Part shown: piece after piece, positions 39,906 to 52,414 of the stretch
How positions within the stretch are numbered: position 1 is the first letter of the stretch
Layout of the letters: each line of letters starts with the position of its first letter
NCBI RefSeq assembly: GCF_003144535.1
Contig: NZ_PHFJ01000001.1
Span: 496,001-560,000 of the forward strand
Source: Proteus penneri
GTDB lineage: Bacteria > Pseudomonadota > Gammaproteobacteria > Enterobacterales > Enterobacteriaceae
Reading direction: 5' to 3'
DNA: 64,000 nucleotides
Program-made: the position numbers and the translations under genes
The notes under the pieces: generated by a model
The model's input: the letters and a program-made list of their open reading frames with translations, nothing else
The model's database searches: none
Told to the model about the DNA's origin: nothing

Positions 39906-41636
39906 TTACATTCTATCTACTGTTTCAATACCTAAAGTATCTAAACCTTGTTTTAAGGTTTTCGCGGTTAAACGAGCTAGTTTTAGACGGCTTTGGCGAG
40001 TGTTTTCATCTTCAGCTGATAAGATAGGGCAGTTTTCATAAAAGCCAGAGAAAGCTTGTGCCAAATCGTAAAGATAAGCACACATAACGTGAGGTGTTCC
40101 TTCACGAGAAACTTGCATAATCGTCTCATCAAATTGGACTAAACGCAATGCAAGCTGTCTTTCATGAGATTGTGTTAGTACGATAGGTTGCGTTAGTGCA
40201 TTTTCATCAATGTCTGCACGTTTGAAAATTGAAGCAACACGAGTATAAGCATATTGCATATAAGGTGCTGTGTTACCCTCGAAACTTAACATCAGATCCC
40301 AATCAAAGATGTAATCTGTTGTACGATTTTTAGATAAATCCGCATATTTAACTGCGCCGATACCCACAACACGAGCAACGTTATTTAATTCGTCTTTATC
40401 CATATCTGGATTTTTTTCAGCGATTAATGCGCGAGCTCTTTCTTGGGCTTCATCGAGTAAGTCGGTTAAACGAATAGTGCCACCGGAACGAGTTTTAAAC
40501 GGACGACCATCTTTACCTAACATCATACCGAACATATGGTGTTCAAGTGACATTGAATCAGGGATATAGCCTGCTTTACGAACAATCGTCCAAGCTTGCA
40601 TTAAATGCTGGTGCTGACGAGAGTCGATGTAATAAAGTACGCGATCAGCATGTAATGTTTCATGACGGTATTTTGCACAAGCAATATCTGTCGTTGTATA
40701 TAGATAGCCGCCATCTTTTTTCTGAACGATAACACCCATAGGTTCGCCTTCCTTATTTTTATATTCATCAAGGAAAACAACCGTTGCACCTTCACTTTCT
40801 ACAGCAAGGCCTTTTGCTTTTAGGTCAGCAACAATACCAGGTAACATTGGGTTATAAAGACTTTCACCCATAATGTCATCTTCGGTTAACGTGACGTTAA
40901 GACGCTGATAAGTTGCTTGGTTTTGTTGCATTGTGATATCAACAAGTTTGCGCCACATTGTACGGCAGTATTCATCACCACTTTGCAATTTCACAACATA
41001 ATTACGGGCACGTTCTGCGAATACTTCATCTTCATCATAGTGTTTTTTCGCTTCACGATAGAACTCTTCGAGATCAGATAATGCCATATCAGCGGCATTT
41101 TCATTCTGCTTTTTCTCTAAATACGCAATCAACATACCAAATTGCGTACCCCAATCACCAAGGTGATTAGCACGAACAACATTATGACCCAAGAAAGATA
41201 AAGTACGTGCACTTGCATCACCAATAATGGTCGAGCGTAAGTGGCCAACGTGCATCTGTTTCGCAACATTTGGGGATGAATAGTCGATAACAATAGTTTG
41301 AGGTTCAACGGGGGTTACGTTTAGGTGTTCATCTACCAATGCGTCTTCAGCTTGCTTTGCAACCCATTGTGGAGATAAAAAGATATTGATAAAACCTGGG
41401 CCTGCGATTTCAACTTTATCTGCAATATCCGTAATATCAAGCTTTTCTAAGATCTTTTCTGCGAGTTGTCGGGGTGGGATCCCCATTTTTTTTGCAGCTC
41501 CCATGACACCATTTGCCTGATAGTCACCAAATTGTACTTTGGCTGACTGACGGACAAGAGGTTCGCTATCAGCGGGTGCGCCAGCAGCACACATTGCCAC
41601 ACTGATTTTTTCTGAAAGAAAAGCCTGAATATTCAC
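39906..41636 (-). CDS. argS: Arginyl-tRNA synthetase
   Basis: A 576-residue class I synthetase. The HIGH-type motif reads [13 protein letters not shown] (about residues 129-141), and the KMSKS region is replaced by [11 protein letters not shown], as is usual for ArgRS. The N-terminal about 110 residues form the tRNA D-loop-binding Add-1 domain, and a helical anticodon-binding domain ends with IETVDRM. The start is GTG, as in E. coli argS. It is a single gene divergent from yecM. Confidence 0.97.
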   Translation of the reverse strand: MNIQAFLSEKISVAMCAAGAPADSEPLVRQSAKVQFGDYQANGVMGAAKKMGIPPRQLAEKILEKLDITDIADKVEIAGPGFINIFLSPQWVAKQAEDALVDEHLNVTPVEPQTIVIDYSSPNVAKQMHVGHLRSTIIGDASARTLSFLGHNVVRANHLGDWGTQFGMLIAYLEKKQNENAADMALSDLEEFYREAKKHYDEDEVFAERARNYVVKLQSGDEYCRTMWRKLVDITMQQNQATYQRLNVTLTEDDIMGESLYNPMLPGIVADLKAKGLAVESEGATVVFLDEYKNKEGEPMGVIVQKKDGGYLYTTTDIACAKYRHETLHADRVLYYIDSRQHQHLMQAWTIVRKAGYIPDSMSLEHHMFGMMLGKDGRPFKTRSGGTIRLTDLLDEAQERARALIAEKNPDMDKDELNNVARVVGIGAVKYADLSKNRTTDYIFDWDLMLSFEGNTAPYMQYAYTRVASIFKRADIDENALTQPIVLTQSHERQLALRLVQFDETIMQVSREGTPHVMCAYLYDLAQAFSGFYENCPILSAEDENTRQSRLKLARLTAKTLKQGLDTLGIETVDRM

Positions 41637-41808
41637 CGGGTTACCTTAAATTATTGAGAAAATAAAACCTGACGACAAGAGTCTGACAGGTTTCTTATAA
41701 AGAATTAGGATTAACCTTGAATTTATAACATATTCCGGCTAGAACATGCTACCATCTCGACCTTATCTTTAAGGTTTTTTCTCTGTTTTTTCATTAAGGT
41801 TATTCAAA

Positions 41809-42363
41809 ATGGCGTTATTTTCTTCAATTTCTCAATTAAATGATTTAACTCGTGAGCTTTCTTTGTTTGAAGAAAATATGACACTATTGGCCGATAGTTT
41901 AGGTATGGATTTAGCTATTTATCCCACTGATCATGTGTCGTTACGTTGTCACGAATTGGCATTGGCAGAGCAGTGGCGAATAGGATTAAGTCAGTGTGGA
42001 AAGTGTATTTCTGATAATGTGATTAATGGGCGCCCAATATATCTATTTCAATTAGAGACGCCATTAACGATTTTAAATCAATCAGTTTCAATTGTTGAAC
42101 TGCCTTTTCCCACAAATAAAAAATATGAATATCAAGGTTGGGAGCATATTGAGCAAGTGATCTCCGTCGAACCAAGCGAGTTAGTAAGTAGAGTCATGTC
42201 TTTTTTACCCCAAATGTTACCGGAGAATGTGAGCTTAAAAATCAGTGAACCTAAAGGTGAGAAAGAGCGTTTACCTAATCCAACGGTGGCTATTTCTAAT
42301 GGAAAAGTCACTGTGAAGTATCATCCTTATTCGTTACTTGAAATCGTAGAAAGTGAGTGTTGA
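41809..42363 (+). CDS. yecM: YecM family protein (VOC-like fold)
   Basis: A 184-residue protein matching E. coli YecM, whose structure resembles isomerase/oxygenase metalloproteins. Visible segments are DHVSLRCHELALAEQWR (about 44-60, with possible metal ligands), NGRPIYLFQLETPL and VELPFPTNKKYEYQGWEHIE (about 103-122). The catalytic role is unproven. It lies between divergent argS and cutC, as in enteric genomes. Confidence 0.88.
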   Translation: MALFSSISQLNDLTRELSLFEENMTLLADSLGMDLAIYPTDHVSLRCHELALAEQWRIGLSQCGKCISDNVINGRPIYLFQLETPLTILNQSVSIVELPFPTNKKYEYQGWEHIEQVISVEPSELVSRVMSFLPQMLPENVSLKISEPKGEKERLPNPTVAISNGKVTVKYHPYSLLEIVESEC

Positions 42364-42517
42364 ACGACACTTTCAGAAAATAGTTTGCTTGTGTCAGCAC
42401 AAAATTCTGATAGTGGAATTGAATGAATCACGATATTCGACAACTATTGTTAGTAATCGCTGAGAAATGATATTTATTTTCTGATTACTTTCTTTATTAA
42501 GGATGGAGAGGGATGAT

Positions 42518-43270
42518 ATGGCTACATTGGAGATTTGTTGTTTTGGCGCTGAATGTGCGTTGGTAGCAGAACGAGCAGGTGCAGACAGAATAGAGCTGTG
42601 CACAAGTCCGGCAGAAGGAGGTATTACGCCAAGCTTTGGAATGCTAAGACAAGTCAGAGATCTGGTTCGTATTCCCGTTCATCCTATTATTCGCCCTCGA
42701 GGGGGAGATTTTTGTTACACACAAGCTGATTTTTCAGCAATGAAAAATGATATTAGTCTGATCCGTGATATGGGATTTTCAGGGGCAGTTGTTGGTCTTT
42801 TAAATGAAGAAGGGCATATTGATTTGCCTAAAATGGAAATTTTAATGGAACTTGCAGGTCCATTGGCCATTACTTTTCATCGGGCTTTTGATATGTGTAT
42901 TAATCCATTATTAGCGTTAGAACAACTGACTCAGCTGGGGGTTTCTCGTATTTTAACGTCAGGACAGCAACCGAATGCAGAACTCGGTCTGCCATTATTA
43001 CGAACGTTAAATGAAAAAACACAAGGCCCTATAATTATGGCGGGTGCTGGTGTAAGGCTTAGCAATATCCAAAAATTCCTAGATACAGGATTAAAGGAAA
43101 TACATAGCTCAGCAGGAAAAGTGGCACCTTCAACCATGATTTATCGTAAAGCCGGTGTCACAATGAGCTCAGACAGTGAAGTTGATGAGTTTACCCATTA
43201 TTGTGTGGATGAAGATACCGTTGAAGCGATGAAAGATATTATGAGTATTTATGCGCCATTAGCCTCTTAG
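42518..43270 (+). CDS. cutC: CutC family protein
   Basis: The ATG at 42518 has GGAGAGG about 7 bases upstream and gives [14 protein letters not shown], aligning with E. coli CutC; the ATG at 42503 would overlap its ribosome site. The 250-residue TIM-barrel protein carries the family blocks [36 protein letters not shown] and TFHRAFDMC, then ILTSGQ. Linked to copper tolerance in older work, but the direct function is disputed. Confidence 0.93.
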   Translation: MATLEICCFGAECALVAERAGADRIELCTSPAEGGITPSFGMLRQVRDLVRIPVHPIIRPRGGDFCYTQADFSAMKNDISLIRDMGFSGAVVGLLNEEGHIDLPKMEILMELAGPLAITFHRAFDMCINPLLALEQLTQLGVSRILTSGQQPNAELGLPLLRTLNEKTQGPIIMAGAGVRLSNIQKFLDTGLKEIHSSAGKVAPSTMIYRKAGVTMSSDSEVDEFTHYCVDEDTVEAMKDIMSIYAPLAS

Positions 43271-43297
43271 TTTTAATTAACTTTAGTGGCCGATTTT

Positions 43298-43328
43298 AAA
43301 ACTGCGCCTTTTATTGCGCAGTTTTTTT
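43298..43328. terminator. Bidirectional terminator between cutC and the ABC-F gene
   Basis: AAACTGCGC pairs with GCGCAGTTT, followed by seven T on the plus strand. Confidence 0.8.
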
Positions 43329-44901
43329 ATGCAGTTTCATCTAATACTAAAGTATGTGTTATACCACAATGTTCAACAAAGGTTTCATCATGGGAAACCA
43401 GTAATAATGTGCCTTGATATTCAACGAGTAGATTTTCCAATAGTTGTTTAGATTCGATATCAAGGTGATTATCTGGCTCATCAAATAATAATACTGCAGG
43501 TGGCTTGGGGCTATGTGTTAAAGCCAATAATGTTGCTTTTAATTGTTCGCCACCACTTAGTTTTTCTAGAGGGAGTAATGATTTATCACCTCTGATCCTT
43601 AACATACCCAGCCGTGTTCTCCATTGCTCGATAGAAATAGCGGGTTGATATTGGTGTAGTGCTTGTGCAACGGGTAATGTTTTATCAAGTAAAGCAATAT
43701 GTTGATCAAGATAACAAAAATCTTTGTTGAGACGAAATTCACCAGCAAGTGGTGCGCACTGCTCGATCAAACATTTTAATAACGTTGATTTGCCACATCC
43801 ATTTTTACCTTTAATATGCCAATGTTCGTTTCCATAAGCTGAAAATGAAATAGGGTGTTGATAACCATACGGAAGCTGAAGATTATCCACAAATATATTT
43901 AAGCGATGTCCATCGCTTTGATAATTCAAGACTATTTTCTGCTGATGAACATGCATTTTTTCTTCATCGACACCTTGTTTTTTAGATTGCATATCTTCTA
44001 TTACACGCAGATGCCGTTTTGCTACGGCTGATTGGCGTTGTTCTGCTCGATTTTTTTGCATATCTAATAAAAGTAAGCACTGAGAGCCACTTTTCCTAAT
44101 TGACTCGCCTTGTCGTTTTCGTTGCGTTGTTTTTTGCAAGGTGGCTTGTTGTTGGCGTTTTTCATTTTTAATTTGGCTATTTAGTCGATCACTTGCTGCT
44201 TCCAACGATGCTATTTCTGCACGTTTTTGTGTCTCATATAAAGTATAATTTCCACCATATTCAAATAAACCTTTCTCACTTAATTCAAGAATGGTATCAG
44301 CATATGAAAGCAAGTTTCGATTGTGACTAACAATAAGAGAGCCAGCTTTGTGCTGAGCCAACTGTTTTACTAGCCATTGTTGACCTTGATAATCAAGGTG
44401 ATTATCTGGCTCATCCAAAAGAAGAAAACTCTCTGTTTGTAAAAATACACGGCAAAGTGCTAAACGTGTTTGTTCTCCGCCACTTAAATGCGCAATAGGG
44501 GTATCTAATGCGACAGGAAGTTGTGCTGAATCTAATAAATTCTCCCACGTAACAGGAAGTTGCCATTTGCCATCAAGCAACTCAATATCTTCTAATGTAG
44601 CAATGCCTGCATCAACGCGTTGGAATGCTTGATAAATTTCATGAATATCTAACGCTTGAGCAAGTGTATTACCTTGTAATCGTGTTAATTGATCAACGTG
44701 AACAAAAGGCATATTCCAATTAACTTGCCCTGCTGAAGGCGTTATTTTTTGTGCTAATAATCTTAGTAGTATGGATTTCCCTTTACCGTTATGGCCGATT
44801 AATGCATTTTGCTGACAAGCCAATGAGCGAGTTAATGGCGGAAAAAGACGTGCTTGATTAAACTCGATAGTAAGTTGTGAGAAGTGACAGGCTATTGTCA
44901 T
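43327..44901 (-). CDS. ABC-F family ATPase
   Basis: A 524-residue protein with two ABC ATPase domains and no membrane segments. Domain 1 has Walker A GHNGKGKS (about residues 36-43), signature HLSGGEQTRLAL and Walker B LLLDEPDNHLD. Domain 2 has GKNGCGKS (about 369-376), LSGGEQLKATLLAL and LLFDEPDNHLD. Both Walker A loops have unusual residues (K or C in place of the common S/A). The linker (about 225-310) is long, basic and Gln-rich. ABC-F proteins usually act on the ribosome. It does not look like Uup, EttA, YbiT or YheS in the parts I can compare; the specific role is unknown. Confidence 0.85.
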   Translation of the reverse strand: MTIACHFSQLTIEFNQARLFPPLTRSLACQQNALIGHNGKGKSILLRLLAQKITPSAGQVNWNMPFVHVDQLTRLQGNTLAQALDIHEIYQAFQRVDAGIATLEDIELLDGKWQLPVTWENLLDSAQLPVALDTPIAHLSGGEQTRLALCRVFLQTESFLLLDEPDNHLDYQGQQWLVKQLAQHKAGSLIVSHNRNLLSYADTILELSEKGLFEYGGNYTLYETQKRAEIASLEAASDRLNSQIKNEKRQQQATLQKTTQRKRQGESIRKSGSQCLLLLDMQKNRAEQRQSAVAKRHLRVIEDMQSKKQGVDEEKMHVHQQKIVLNYQSDGHRLNIFVDNLQLPYGYQHPISFSAYGNEHWHIKGKNGCGKSTLLKCLIEQCAPLAGEFRLNKDFCYLDQHIALLDKTLPVAQALHQYQPAISIEQWRTRLGMLRIRGDKSLLPLEKLSGGEQLKATLLALTHSPKPPAVLLFDEPDNHLDIESKQLLENLLVEYQGTLLLVSHDETFVEHCGITHTLVLDETA

Positions 44902-45136
44902 AGTAATACCTCCTAAGCGAAATAGGTGGCAGACAGCCGAGATCTTTTTCTAGATGCGACGAAATAAATTATTGTCTGCCAGTAACAGAAAATGAATACC
45001 CAAAAAGGTATATGAAAAATTTTCTGGCAGAATTTAGTTCATCGTAGGGAAGTGCCTTCTTAAAAAGAGAAATAATTGAAGAGATTACGCATGCATTTAA
45101 GCATGAATAAAGATGAACAACAAGCTCAGAATAAGG

Positions 45137-45952
45137 TTATCTATGTGTGGCTCTTATTTTACGAGCTTTTATTCTGAATATTATGCGTTTATATATCGAT
45201 GACATATTAATATAGGTAATGCAAGCTAAAGGAATACCGTAGAATAATGTGCCGTAAGCCATACCAACATGTGGAATATTAAAATAATCGCTATGCTGTG
45301 GAATTAAATAAAGATAGTTAATTTCATTTAAATATTGGGGCGTTAACCCACCATAAGGGACTAAGAACTTAAAAATCATGACAGAAAAAAGGCATAGCAT
45401 AAAATTTAAAACTAATAGTGCAGAATAGAATAAATTCTTTCCCATTTCTTCTTTAGTTTTTACTTGATAACCACTGATAATTCGATTAGCAACAATTACA
45501 GCATAAAGCCAAATAATCAGGTTTTCATCACCCATAATCATACTATTTATGATAAGAGCAAATATTCCATAAAAGGGAATAAGAGCAAAAACAAGTTTAG
45601 TACGAGCAAATGCAGCCATAAAAACACCAGAATGCACGAGAATAAACTCAAATAAAAATAGAACGGTTAGATTATAAATTGTTTGAACTGAGAAATGTTC
45701 AGGAAACCACCAAACGGTAATAATAAACACGATATATAAAAGTTGTGTGGCATAGTCAAATAATGAAAAAAAGAGTTGAACACCTCGTTGTAATGGCGTT
45801 AATGGAAGGCGTTTTGCTGATGTGGTTTCGACAAAGGACGAAAAGATAGGATCATTATATTTCTGACGCTTATTCTTTTGTAAAAGAGCGTGTTGTTTTT
45901 TTTGTGTTATTTCTTTTTGAGTAGCAACTTTGCTCTTTGGTGTCTTTGCCAT
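45137..45952 (-). CDS. Polytopic membrane protein of unknown function
   Basis: A 271-residue protein with a basic, Gln/Lys-rich N-terminal tail (about 50 residues) followed by six or seven predicted membrane segments (the first around LLYIVFIITVWWF and the last around LFYGIPLACITYI). The C-terminus is strongly basic (KARKIRATHR). Family not recognised. It lies alone downstream of cmoB, separated by a hairpin. Confidence 0.75.
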   Translation of the reverse strand: MAKTPKSKVATQKEITQKKQHALLQKNKRQKYNDPIFSSFVETTSAKRLPLTPLQRGVQLFFSLFDYATQLLYIVFIITVWWFPEHFSVQTIYNLTVLFLFEFILVHSGVFMAAFARTKLVFALIPFYGIFALIINSMIMGDENLIIWLYAVIVANRIISGYQVKTKEEMGKNLFYSALLVLNFMLCLFSVMIFKFLVPYGGLTPQYLNEINYLYLIPQHSDYFNIPHVGMAYGTLFYGIPLACITYINMSSIYKRIIFRIKARKIRATHR

Positions 45953-46034
45953 AGATTTCTTTAATCGTTCATCTGCAAAATAAGAGGGCGTATAAGGTGT
46001 CTTTAATAAAAAAACAAGATGAATATTATGAAAG

Positions 46035-46065
46035 AAAGGGATATTGAATAACTTGATATCCCTTT
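46035..46065 (-). terminator. Hairpin downstream of cmoB
   Basis: AAAGGGATAT (46035-46044) pairs with ATATCCCTTT (46056-46065). It follows the cmoB stop on the minus strand; the T-run is weak. Confidence 0.55.
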
Positions 46066-46081
46066 AGATCTCAATAAAAAA

Positions 46082-47055
46082 TTAAGGCTTAGTGGCAATT
46101 AATATCGCACGTTTAGGGGCGGGATAACCTTCAACTGTTTTTGTTTTATCATCAGCATCTAAGAATGCCTCTAATGAATCCGTTACCATCCAATCTGTTT
46201 TACGTTGTTCATCCAGAGAAGTTGTGTTTTCATCGACAATACGCACATCTTTAAAGCCACATTTCTCTAGCCAAACTTTTAGCATTTTTGCCGATGGAAT
46301 AAAATACACATTACGCATTTGCGCATAACGTTCACCAGGGATCAGGCATTGGAATTCATCACCATCCACAACGAGGCTTTCTAATATTAACTCACCGCCC
46401 GAAACTAATTGATTTTTTAATTGCCATAAATGATCAAGTGGTGAACGACGATGATAAAGTACACCCATTGAAAATACGGTATCAAAGGCTTTTAATTCCG
46501 GCATTTGTTCAATACCAACAGGAATTAAATGTGCACGTTGATCATTCCCTAATAATTTTCTGACGGCTTCAAATTGGCATAAAAAAAGTTGAGTAGGATC
46601 GATTCCCACAACAAACTGAGCACCTTCACCTAGCATTCGCCACATGTGATAGCCACTGCCACAACCGACATCTAATACTAAACGGCCTTCAAGAGGAGAA
46701 AGGTGAGGTAAAACACGATCCCATTTCCAATCTGAACGCCACTCTGTATCAATATCGACCCCATAAAGAGAGAATGGGCCTTTTCGCCATGGCATTAAGG
46801 ATTTCAGAATATTATTTAAACCCAGTTGTTCGCCAGCACTTAATGAAGGTGTTTTATTGGCAATCACTCCATTTTTTAAATCAAGTTCTGTAGGGGTTAT
46901 TTCGGGCAAACCATCGAGCATTCTTTCCCATGAAGAAAAGTGACCGTGTAACGCATTTGAGCGCCATTCTGATAATTGAGCAGGTAAAGTATCTAACCAA
47001 TGAAATAAGCGCTCATCTTGCGCAATAAGTTGATAGAACGAGCCAAAATTAATCA

Positions 47056-47056
<1 letters not shown>
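46082..47056 (-). CDS. cmoB: tRNA U34 carboxymethyltransferase
   Basis: A 324-residue SAM-fold enzyme that uses carboxy-SAM (made by CmoA) to convert 5-hydroxyuridine to cmo5U at tRNA position 34. Motifs include [36 protein letters not shown] (about residues 110-145) and [20 protein letters not shown]. The start codon shares one base with the cmoA stop, so the pair is translationally coupled. Confidence 0.96.
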
Positions 47057-47865
<809 letters not shown>

Positions 47866-47995
47866 TCACAAAGTTGCATTATTTAGAAAGAAATTGGGAA
47901 AAATAAATAAACCTTTTTGATACCTTGCCGTTATTAGACACAACAGCAAGGATGTCAGTTTTGATCATGGATGATCATGTTATTCCCACGAGGAC

Positions 47996-48394
47996 TTAGT
48001 AATAAAAGGAAAAGATTTGTATCCAAGGAAGGAAATAAATATTAGCAATGATCATCAATATCATTGATAAGTAAGTGGCTGCCATTCCTGAACGACGCCA
48101 GCTAAGTTCACGATGTTTTAATCCATAAGAGTGTAAAAAGCGACCTACGATTAAAATTGAGCCACAGATGTGTACCATCCAAACAAAAGCACCATTCATT
48201 TCCATCACCAGCAATAAGATCATGGAAATGGGGATATATTCTACTGCATTGCCGTGAACACGGATGGCTGTTTGTAATTCATAAAAGCCACCATCGCCAT
48301 AAGCAACCCGATATTGTGTTCTGAGTTTTACGACATTGAGGGACAATTTAATCAATAACAGTGCGCCCAGTATGATATAAAGCGAGCTAACCAT
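47996..48394 (-). CDS. yecN: MAPEG-family inner membrane protein (YecN)
   Basis: The ATG at 48394 has GGAGAA just upstream and gives MVSSLYIILGALLL, matching E. coli YecN; longer in-frame starts lack support. The 132-residue protein has four membrane helices and the MAPEG block GFYELQTAIRVHGNAVEYIP (about residues 36-55). Related eukaryotic proteins are glutathione transferases/peroxidases; the bacterial role is unproven. It is close to cmoA, as in enteric genomes. Confidence 0.9.
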   Translation of the reverse strand: MVSSLYIILGALLLIKLSLNVVKLRTQYRVAYGDGGFYELQTAIRVHGNAVEYIPISMILLLVMEMNGAFVWMVHICGSILIVGRFLHSYGLKHRELSWRRSGMAATYLSMILMIIANIYFLPWIQIFSFYY

Positions 48395-48659
48395 CTTTTC
48401 TCCATTGCCAAAGCCAAAAAACGGCGAATTAATGATAAACCTCAAAGCGACTTCTGTCGCTATAAATAATTATTATTAATTAATTGTTTGGGGATTAGCA
48501 AATCCTTGAAAAGATGTATCATATAAACTAGGTCTATACTCTTATCTCCGGAAAGAATTTTCGTTATAATGTCTGCCTTTTTTTTGACACTACTCGAAAA
48601 AGACTATTGCCAAAATTTCCGCAGCAGAAAGCACAACAAGCTGAGTAAAAGGATATTGT

Positions 48660-50444
48660 ATGCGTACTAATTATTGTGGGCAGTTGAATAGCGCCCATGT
48701 GGGCCAAAAAGTGACTCTTTGTGGTTGGGTTAACCGTCGCCGTGATTTAGGTGGGCTTATCTTTATTGATATGCGAGATCGCGAAGGTATTGTTCAAGTC
48801 TTCTTTGACCCAGAGCAGAAAGAGGCATTTTCTCAGGCTTCAGAACTGCGTAATGAATTTTGTATTCAAGTCACAGGAACAGTACGCGCTCGCCCTGATA
48901 GCCAAGTTAATAAAAATATGGCAACAGGTGAAATTGAGTTAGCGGCAGAATCTCTGTCTATTTTTAACCGTTCAGAGCCATTACCGTTAGATAGCAATCA
49001 AACAAATACTGAAGAGCGTCGTTTAACTTATCGTTATTTAGACCTGCGTCGCCCAGAAATGTCAGATCGCTTAAAAACCCGAGCTAAAATCACAAGCTTT
49101 GTTCGCCGTTTTATGGATGGTGAAGGTTTCCTTGATGTTGAAACCCCTATGCTGACAAAAGCGACACCAGAAGGTGCGCGTGACTATTTAGTACCAAGTC
49201 GTGTACACAAAGGTAAATTCTACGCATTACCACAATCACCACAGCTTTTTAAACAGCTGTTAATGATGTCTGGCTTTGATCGTTACTATCAAATCGTAAA
49301 ATGCTTCCGCGATGAAGACTTACGTGCCGACCGTCAGCCTGAATTTACACAAATCGATGTTGAAACCTCTTTCATGAGTGCAGATCAAGTGCGCGAAGTG
49401 ATGGAGCGTATGATCCACGCATTATGGTTGGATATTCTTAATGTCGATTTAGGTGCGTTCCCTGTCATGACCTTTGCTGAAGCAATGCGCCGTTATGGTT
49501 CAGACAAACCTGATTTACGTAACCCAATGGAACTCAAAGATATTGCTGATTTAGTCAAAGATGTTGAGTTCAGTGTGTTTGCACAAGCAGCCAACGATGA
49601 AAAATGCCGTGTTATTGCATTGCGTGTACCAGGTGGTGCATCATTAACCCGTAAAAATATCGATGAATATACCCAATTTGTTAGCATTTACGGCGCTAAA
49701 GGCCTTGCGTGGATGAAAGTCAACGAAAGTGCTAAAGGCATTGAAGGGGTACAAAGCCCAATTGCCAAATTCCTGACTAATGATGTTGTTAACGCTATTT
49801 TAGAAACAACGGGTGCAACGGATGGCGATTTAATCTTCTTTGGTGCGGGACGTAAAGGCACTATGAGTGATGCAATGGGGGCTCTGCGTTTGAAAGTGGG
49901 TCGTGATCTTGAACTGACTGACTTAAATGCATGGAAACCATTATGGGTTATCGATTTCCCAATGTTTGAAGAAGATGAAGAAACCGGTAGTTTAAGTGCA
50001 ATGCACCATCCATTTACTTCACCAAAAGACTTATCACCAGCTGAATTGACTGCACACCCAGTCGGTGCTGTGGCAAATGCGTATGATATGGTTATTAATG
50101 GTTATGAGGTAGGTGGCGGTTCAGTACGTATTCACCGTAATGAAATGCAACAAGCGGTATTTGGTATTTTAGGTATTACACCGAATGAGCAACAAGAGAA
50201 ATTTGGTTTCTTATTAGAGGCTCTTAAATTTGGTACGCCACCACATGCAGGTTTAGCCTTTGGTTTAGACCGTTTAGTGATGTTGTTAACGGGTACTGAT
50301 AACATTCGTGATGTTATTGCATTCCCTAAAACAACAGCTGCCGCGTGTTTAATGACTAATGCACCAAGCTTTGCTAATGAAGATGCTTTAAAAGAGTTAG
50401 CGATTGCAGTAACTCAAAAAGAAGTTAGCGAAGATAAAGAGTAA
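48660..50444 (+). CDS. aspS: Aspartyl-tRNA synthetase
   Basis: A 594-residue class IIb synthetase. An N-terminal OB fold binds the anticodon ([22 protein letters not shown], residues 22-43). Class II motif 2 is [19 protein letters not shown], and motif 3 is [13 protein letters not shown] near the C-terminus. The bacterial GAD insertion domain lies between (about 285-420). Its TAA directly abuts the nudB ATG, so nudB is probably co-translated. Confidence 0.98.
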   Translation: MRTNYCGQLNSAHVGQKVTLCGWVNRRRDLGGLIFIDMRDREGIVQVFFDPEQKEAFSQASELRNEFCIQVTGTVRARPDSQVNKNMATGEIELAAESLSIFNRSEPLPLDSNQTNTEERRLTYRYLDLRRPEMSDRLKTRAKITSFVRRFMDGEGFLDVETPMLTKATPEGARDYLVPSRVHKGKFYALPQSPQLFKQLLMMSGFDRYYQIVKCFRDEDLRADRQPEFTQIDVETSFMSADQVREVMERMIHALWLDILNVDLGAFPVMTFAEAMRRYGSDKPDLRNPMELKDIADLVKDVEFSVFAQAANDEKCRVIALRVPGGASLTRKNIDEYTQFVSIYGAKGLAWMKVNESAKGIEGVQSPIAKFLTNDVVNAILETTGATDGDLIFFGAGRKGTMSDAMGALRLKVGRDLELTDLNAWKPLWVIDFPMFEEDEETGSLSAMHHPFTSPKDLSPAELTAHPVGAVANAYDMVINGYEVGGGSVRIHRNEMQQAVFGILGITPNEQQEKFGFLLEALKFGTPPHAGLAFGLDRLVMLLTGTDNIRDVIAFPKTTAAACLMTNAPSFANEDALKELAIAVTQKEVSEDKE

Positions 50445-50882
50445 ATGATGAAATATAAGCGCCCGATATCCGTTTTAGTTGTTATTTATGCAAAAGAAAG
50501 TAAACGGGTGCTTATGCTAAAGCGTCGAGATGATCCTGATTTCTGGCAATCTGTGACTGGCAGTTTAGAAGAGGGCGAAACCCCTTTTCAAACGGCGTTG
50601 CGTGAAGTGCAAGAAGAGGTTGGAATTGATATCATAAAAGAAAATCTTGAGTTGGTGGATTGCCATCGCTCAATTATTTTTGAAATTTTTGCACATTTTC
50701 GGCATCGTTATGCACCCGATGTTACTCATTGTCAGGAGCATTGGTTTACGTTAGCACTGCCCGCAGAGCGAGATATTGTGCTAACTGAGCATTCTCAATA
50801 CCAATGGCTAGACGCGCCACTGGCGGCAAAACTAACAAAATCCGCCAGTAATCAGCAAGCGATTGAAGAATTTGTTATTTAA
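50445..50882 (+). CDS. nudB: Dihydroneopterin triphosphate pyrophosphatase
   Basis: A 145-residue Nudix hydrolase acting early in folate synthesis. The Nudix box GSLEEGETPFQTALREVQEEVGI (about residues 38-60) fits GX5EX7REUXEEXGU. Flanking blocks LMLKRRDDPDFWQSVTG and FAHFRHRYAPDVTHCQEHWFTLALP match E. coli NudB. The ATG immediately follows the aspS stop; a second ATG at 50448 is also possible. Confidence 0.95.
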   Translation: MMKYKRPISVLVVIYAKESKRVLMLKRRDDPDFWQSVTGSLEEGETPFQTALREVQEEVGIDIIKENLELVDCHRSIIFEIFAHFRHRYAPDVTHCQEHWFTLALPAERDIVLTEHSQYQWLDAPLAAKLTKSASNQQAIEEFVI

Positions 50883-50909
50883 TGATTAGACCACGTTTGG
50901 AGATATTTC

Positions 50910-51665
50910 ATGGCAGGTCATAGTAAATGGGCCAATACAAAACACCGTAAAGCAGCGCAAGATGCGAAACGCGGTAAAATTTTCACTAAAATCATCCGTG
51001 AATTAGTTACAGCAGCACGTTTAGGTGGTGGTGATCCTGCAACTAACCCGCGTTTACGTGCGGCAGTTGATAAAGCATTATCAAACAACATGACTCGTGA
51101 CACCTTAAACCGTGCGATTGCACGCGGTGTGGGTAATGATGAAAATGATAATATGGAAACTATCATCTATGAAGGCTATGGCCCTGCGGGTACTGCTGTG
51201 ATGGTTGAATGCTTAAGTGATAATCGTAACCGTACTGTTTCCGATGTTCGCCATGCATTTACCAAAACAGGTGGTAACTTAGGAACGGATGGTTCAGTTT
51301 CTTATCTTTTCACCAAAAAAGGTGTTATTTCTTACGCACCGGGTGTTGATGAAGATGCTGTTATGGAAGCGGCGTTAGAAGCAGGTGCGGATGACGTTGA
51401 AACTTATGATGATGGCGCTATTGATGTATACACCACACCAGAATCTTTTGGTGAAGTAAAAGATGCGATGGATGCAGCAGGTTTTGTTGCTGAGTCAGCC
51501 GAAGTTTCAATGATCCCATCGACTAAAGCAGAATTAGATATTGAAACTGCACCAAAATTAATGCGTCTTATTGATATGTTAGAAGACAGTGATGATGTAC
51601 AAGAAGTGTATCACAACGGTGATATCTCAGATGAAGTTGCAAAACAACTGGAAGATATCCTGTAA
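50910..51665 (+). CDS. yebC: YebC/TACO1-family protein
   Basis: A 251-residue protein with the YebC start [31 protein letters not shown] and three-domain layout (conserved [21 protein letters not shown] about residues 92-112). Bacterial members were long called transcription regulators; related proteins are now known to help ribosomes at difficult sequences. It lies between nudB and ruvC, the enteric order. Confidence 0.95.
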   Translation: MAGHSKWANTKHRKAAQDAKRGKIFTKIIRELVTAARLGGGDPATNPRLRAAVDKALSNNMTRDTLNRAIARGVGNDENDNMETIIYEGYGPAGTAVMVECLSDNRNRTVSDVRHAFTKTGGNLGTDGSVSYLFTKKGVISYAPGVDEDAVMEAALEAGADDVETYDDGAIDVYTTPESFGEVKDAMDAAGFVAESAEVSMIPSTKAELDIETAPKLMRLIDMLEDSDDVQEVYHNGDISDEVAKQLEDIL

Positions 51666-51789
51666 TCGTTCTAACGATTATCGAAAATAACGGTGTTTAA
51701 CGCTGTTGTTAAAAGTGCGAAGAGAAGAGCAGAGCAGACTTTTTTGCTCTTTTCTCTCGCCATCGACCATATCGGCAACAGGAATTGAT

Positions 51790-52311
51790 ATGGCTATCAT
51801 TCTAGGTATAGACCCCGGTTCACGTGTTACAGGCTATGGCGTAATTCGACAGCAAGGGCGACAACTTATCTATTTGGGAAGTGGTTGTATTCGCACACAA
51901 GTTCCCGACCTTCCTAATCGACTTAAACGTATTTATGCTGGTGTCAGCGAAATCATTACTCAATTTTCGCCAGATGTGTTTGCGGTTGAACAAGTATTTA
52001 TGGCTAAAAATGCCGATTCTGCACTTAAACTTGGGCAAGCGCGTGGTGTAGCAATACTTGCTGCCGTTAATAACGATCTTCCTGTTTTTGAATATGCCGC
52101 TCGTCAAGTCAAACAGACCGTTGTGGGTACGGGTGCAGCCGAAAAAAGCCAAGTACAGCATATGGTGCGTTCAATATTAAAATTATCTGCCGCACCACAA
52201 TCAGATGCTGCCGATGCGTTGGCGATTGCAATTACACATTGTCACTTTAACCAAAATTTATTACGTGTGGGTGATCCGCGTCTGGTTTTAACGCGAGGTC
52301 GGTTAAGATAA
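51790..52311 (+). CDS. ruvC: Holliday junction endonuclease RuvC
   Basis: The ATG at 51790 gives [17 protein letters not shown], the standard RuvC start; an upstream in-frame ATG would add 28 unlike residues. The 173-residue nuclease cuts four-way junctions. Catalytic acids Asp7, Glu66 (FAVEQVF) and the Asp pair in [10 protein letters not shown] (about 138-141) are intact. A terminator separates it from ruvAB. Confidence 0.97.
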   Translation: MAIILGIDPGSRVTGYGVIRQQGRQLIYLGSGCIRTQVPDLPNRLKRIYAGVSEIITQFSPDVFAVEQVFMAKNADSALKLGQARGVAILAAVNNDLPVFEYAARQVKQTVVGTGAAEKSQVQHMVRSILKLSAAPQSDAADALAIAITHCHFNQNLLRVGDPRLVLTRGRLR

Positions 52312-52345
52312 GTTGTTATCTTGGTAAATGTCTTTGGTTTTTCAC

Positions 52346-52372
52346 AAGCTGGATATACGTCCAGCTTTTTTT
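52346..52372 (+). terminator. ruvC terminator
   Basis: AAGCTGGA pairs with TCCAGCTT around a 6-base loop, followed by a T-run. Confidence 0.85.
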
Positions 52373-52414
52373 ATGTTATAAACTTGACGTAATTATTTTT
52401 GCGGAGGCGTTAGG

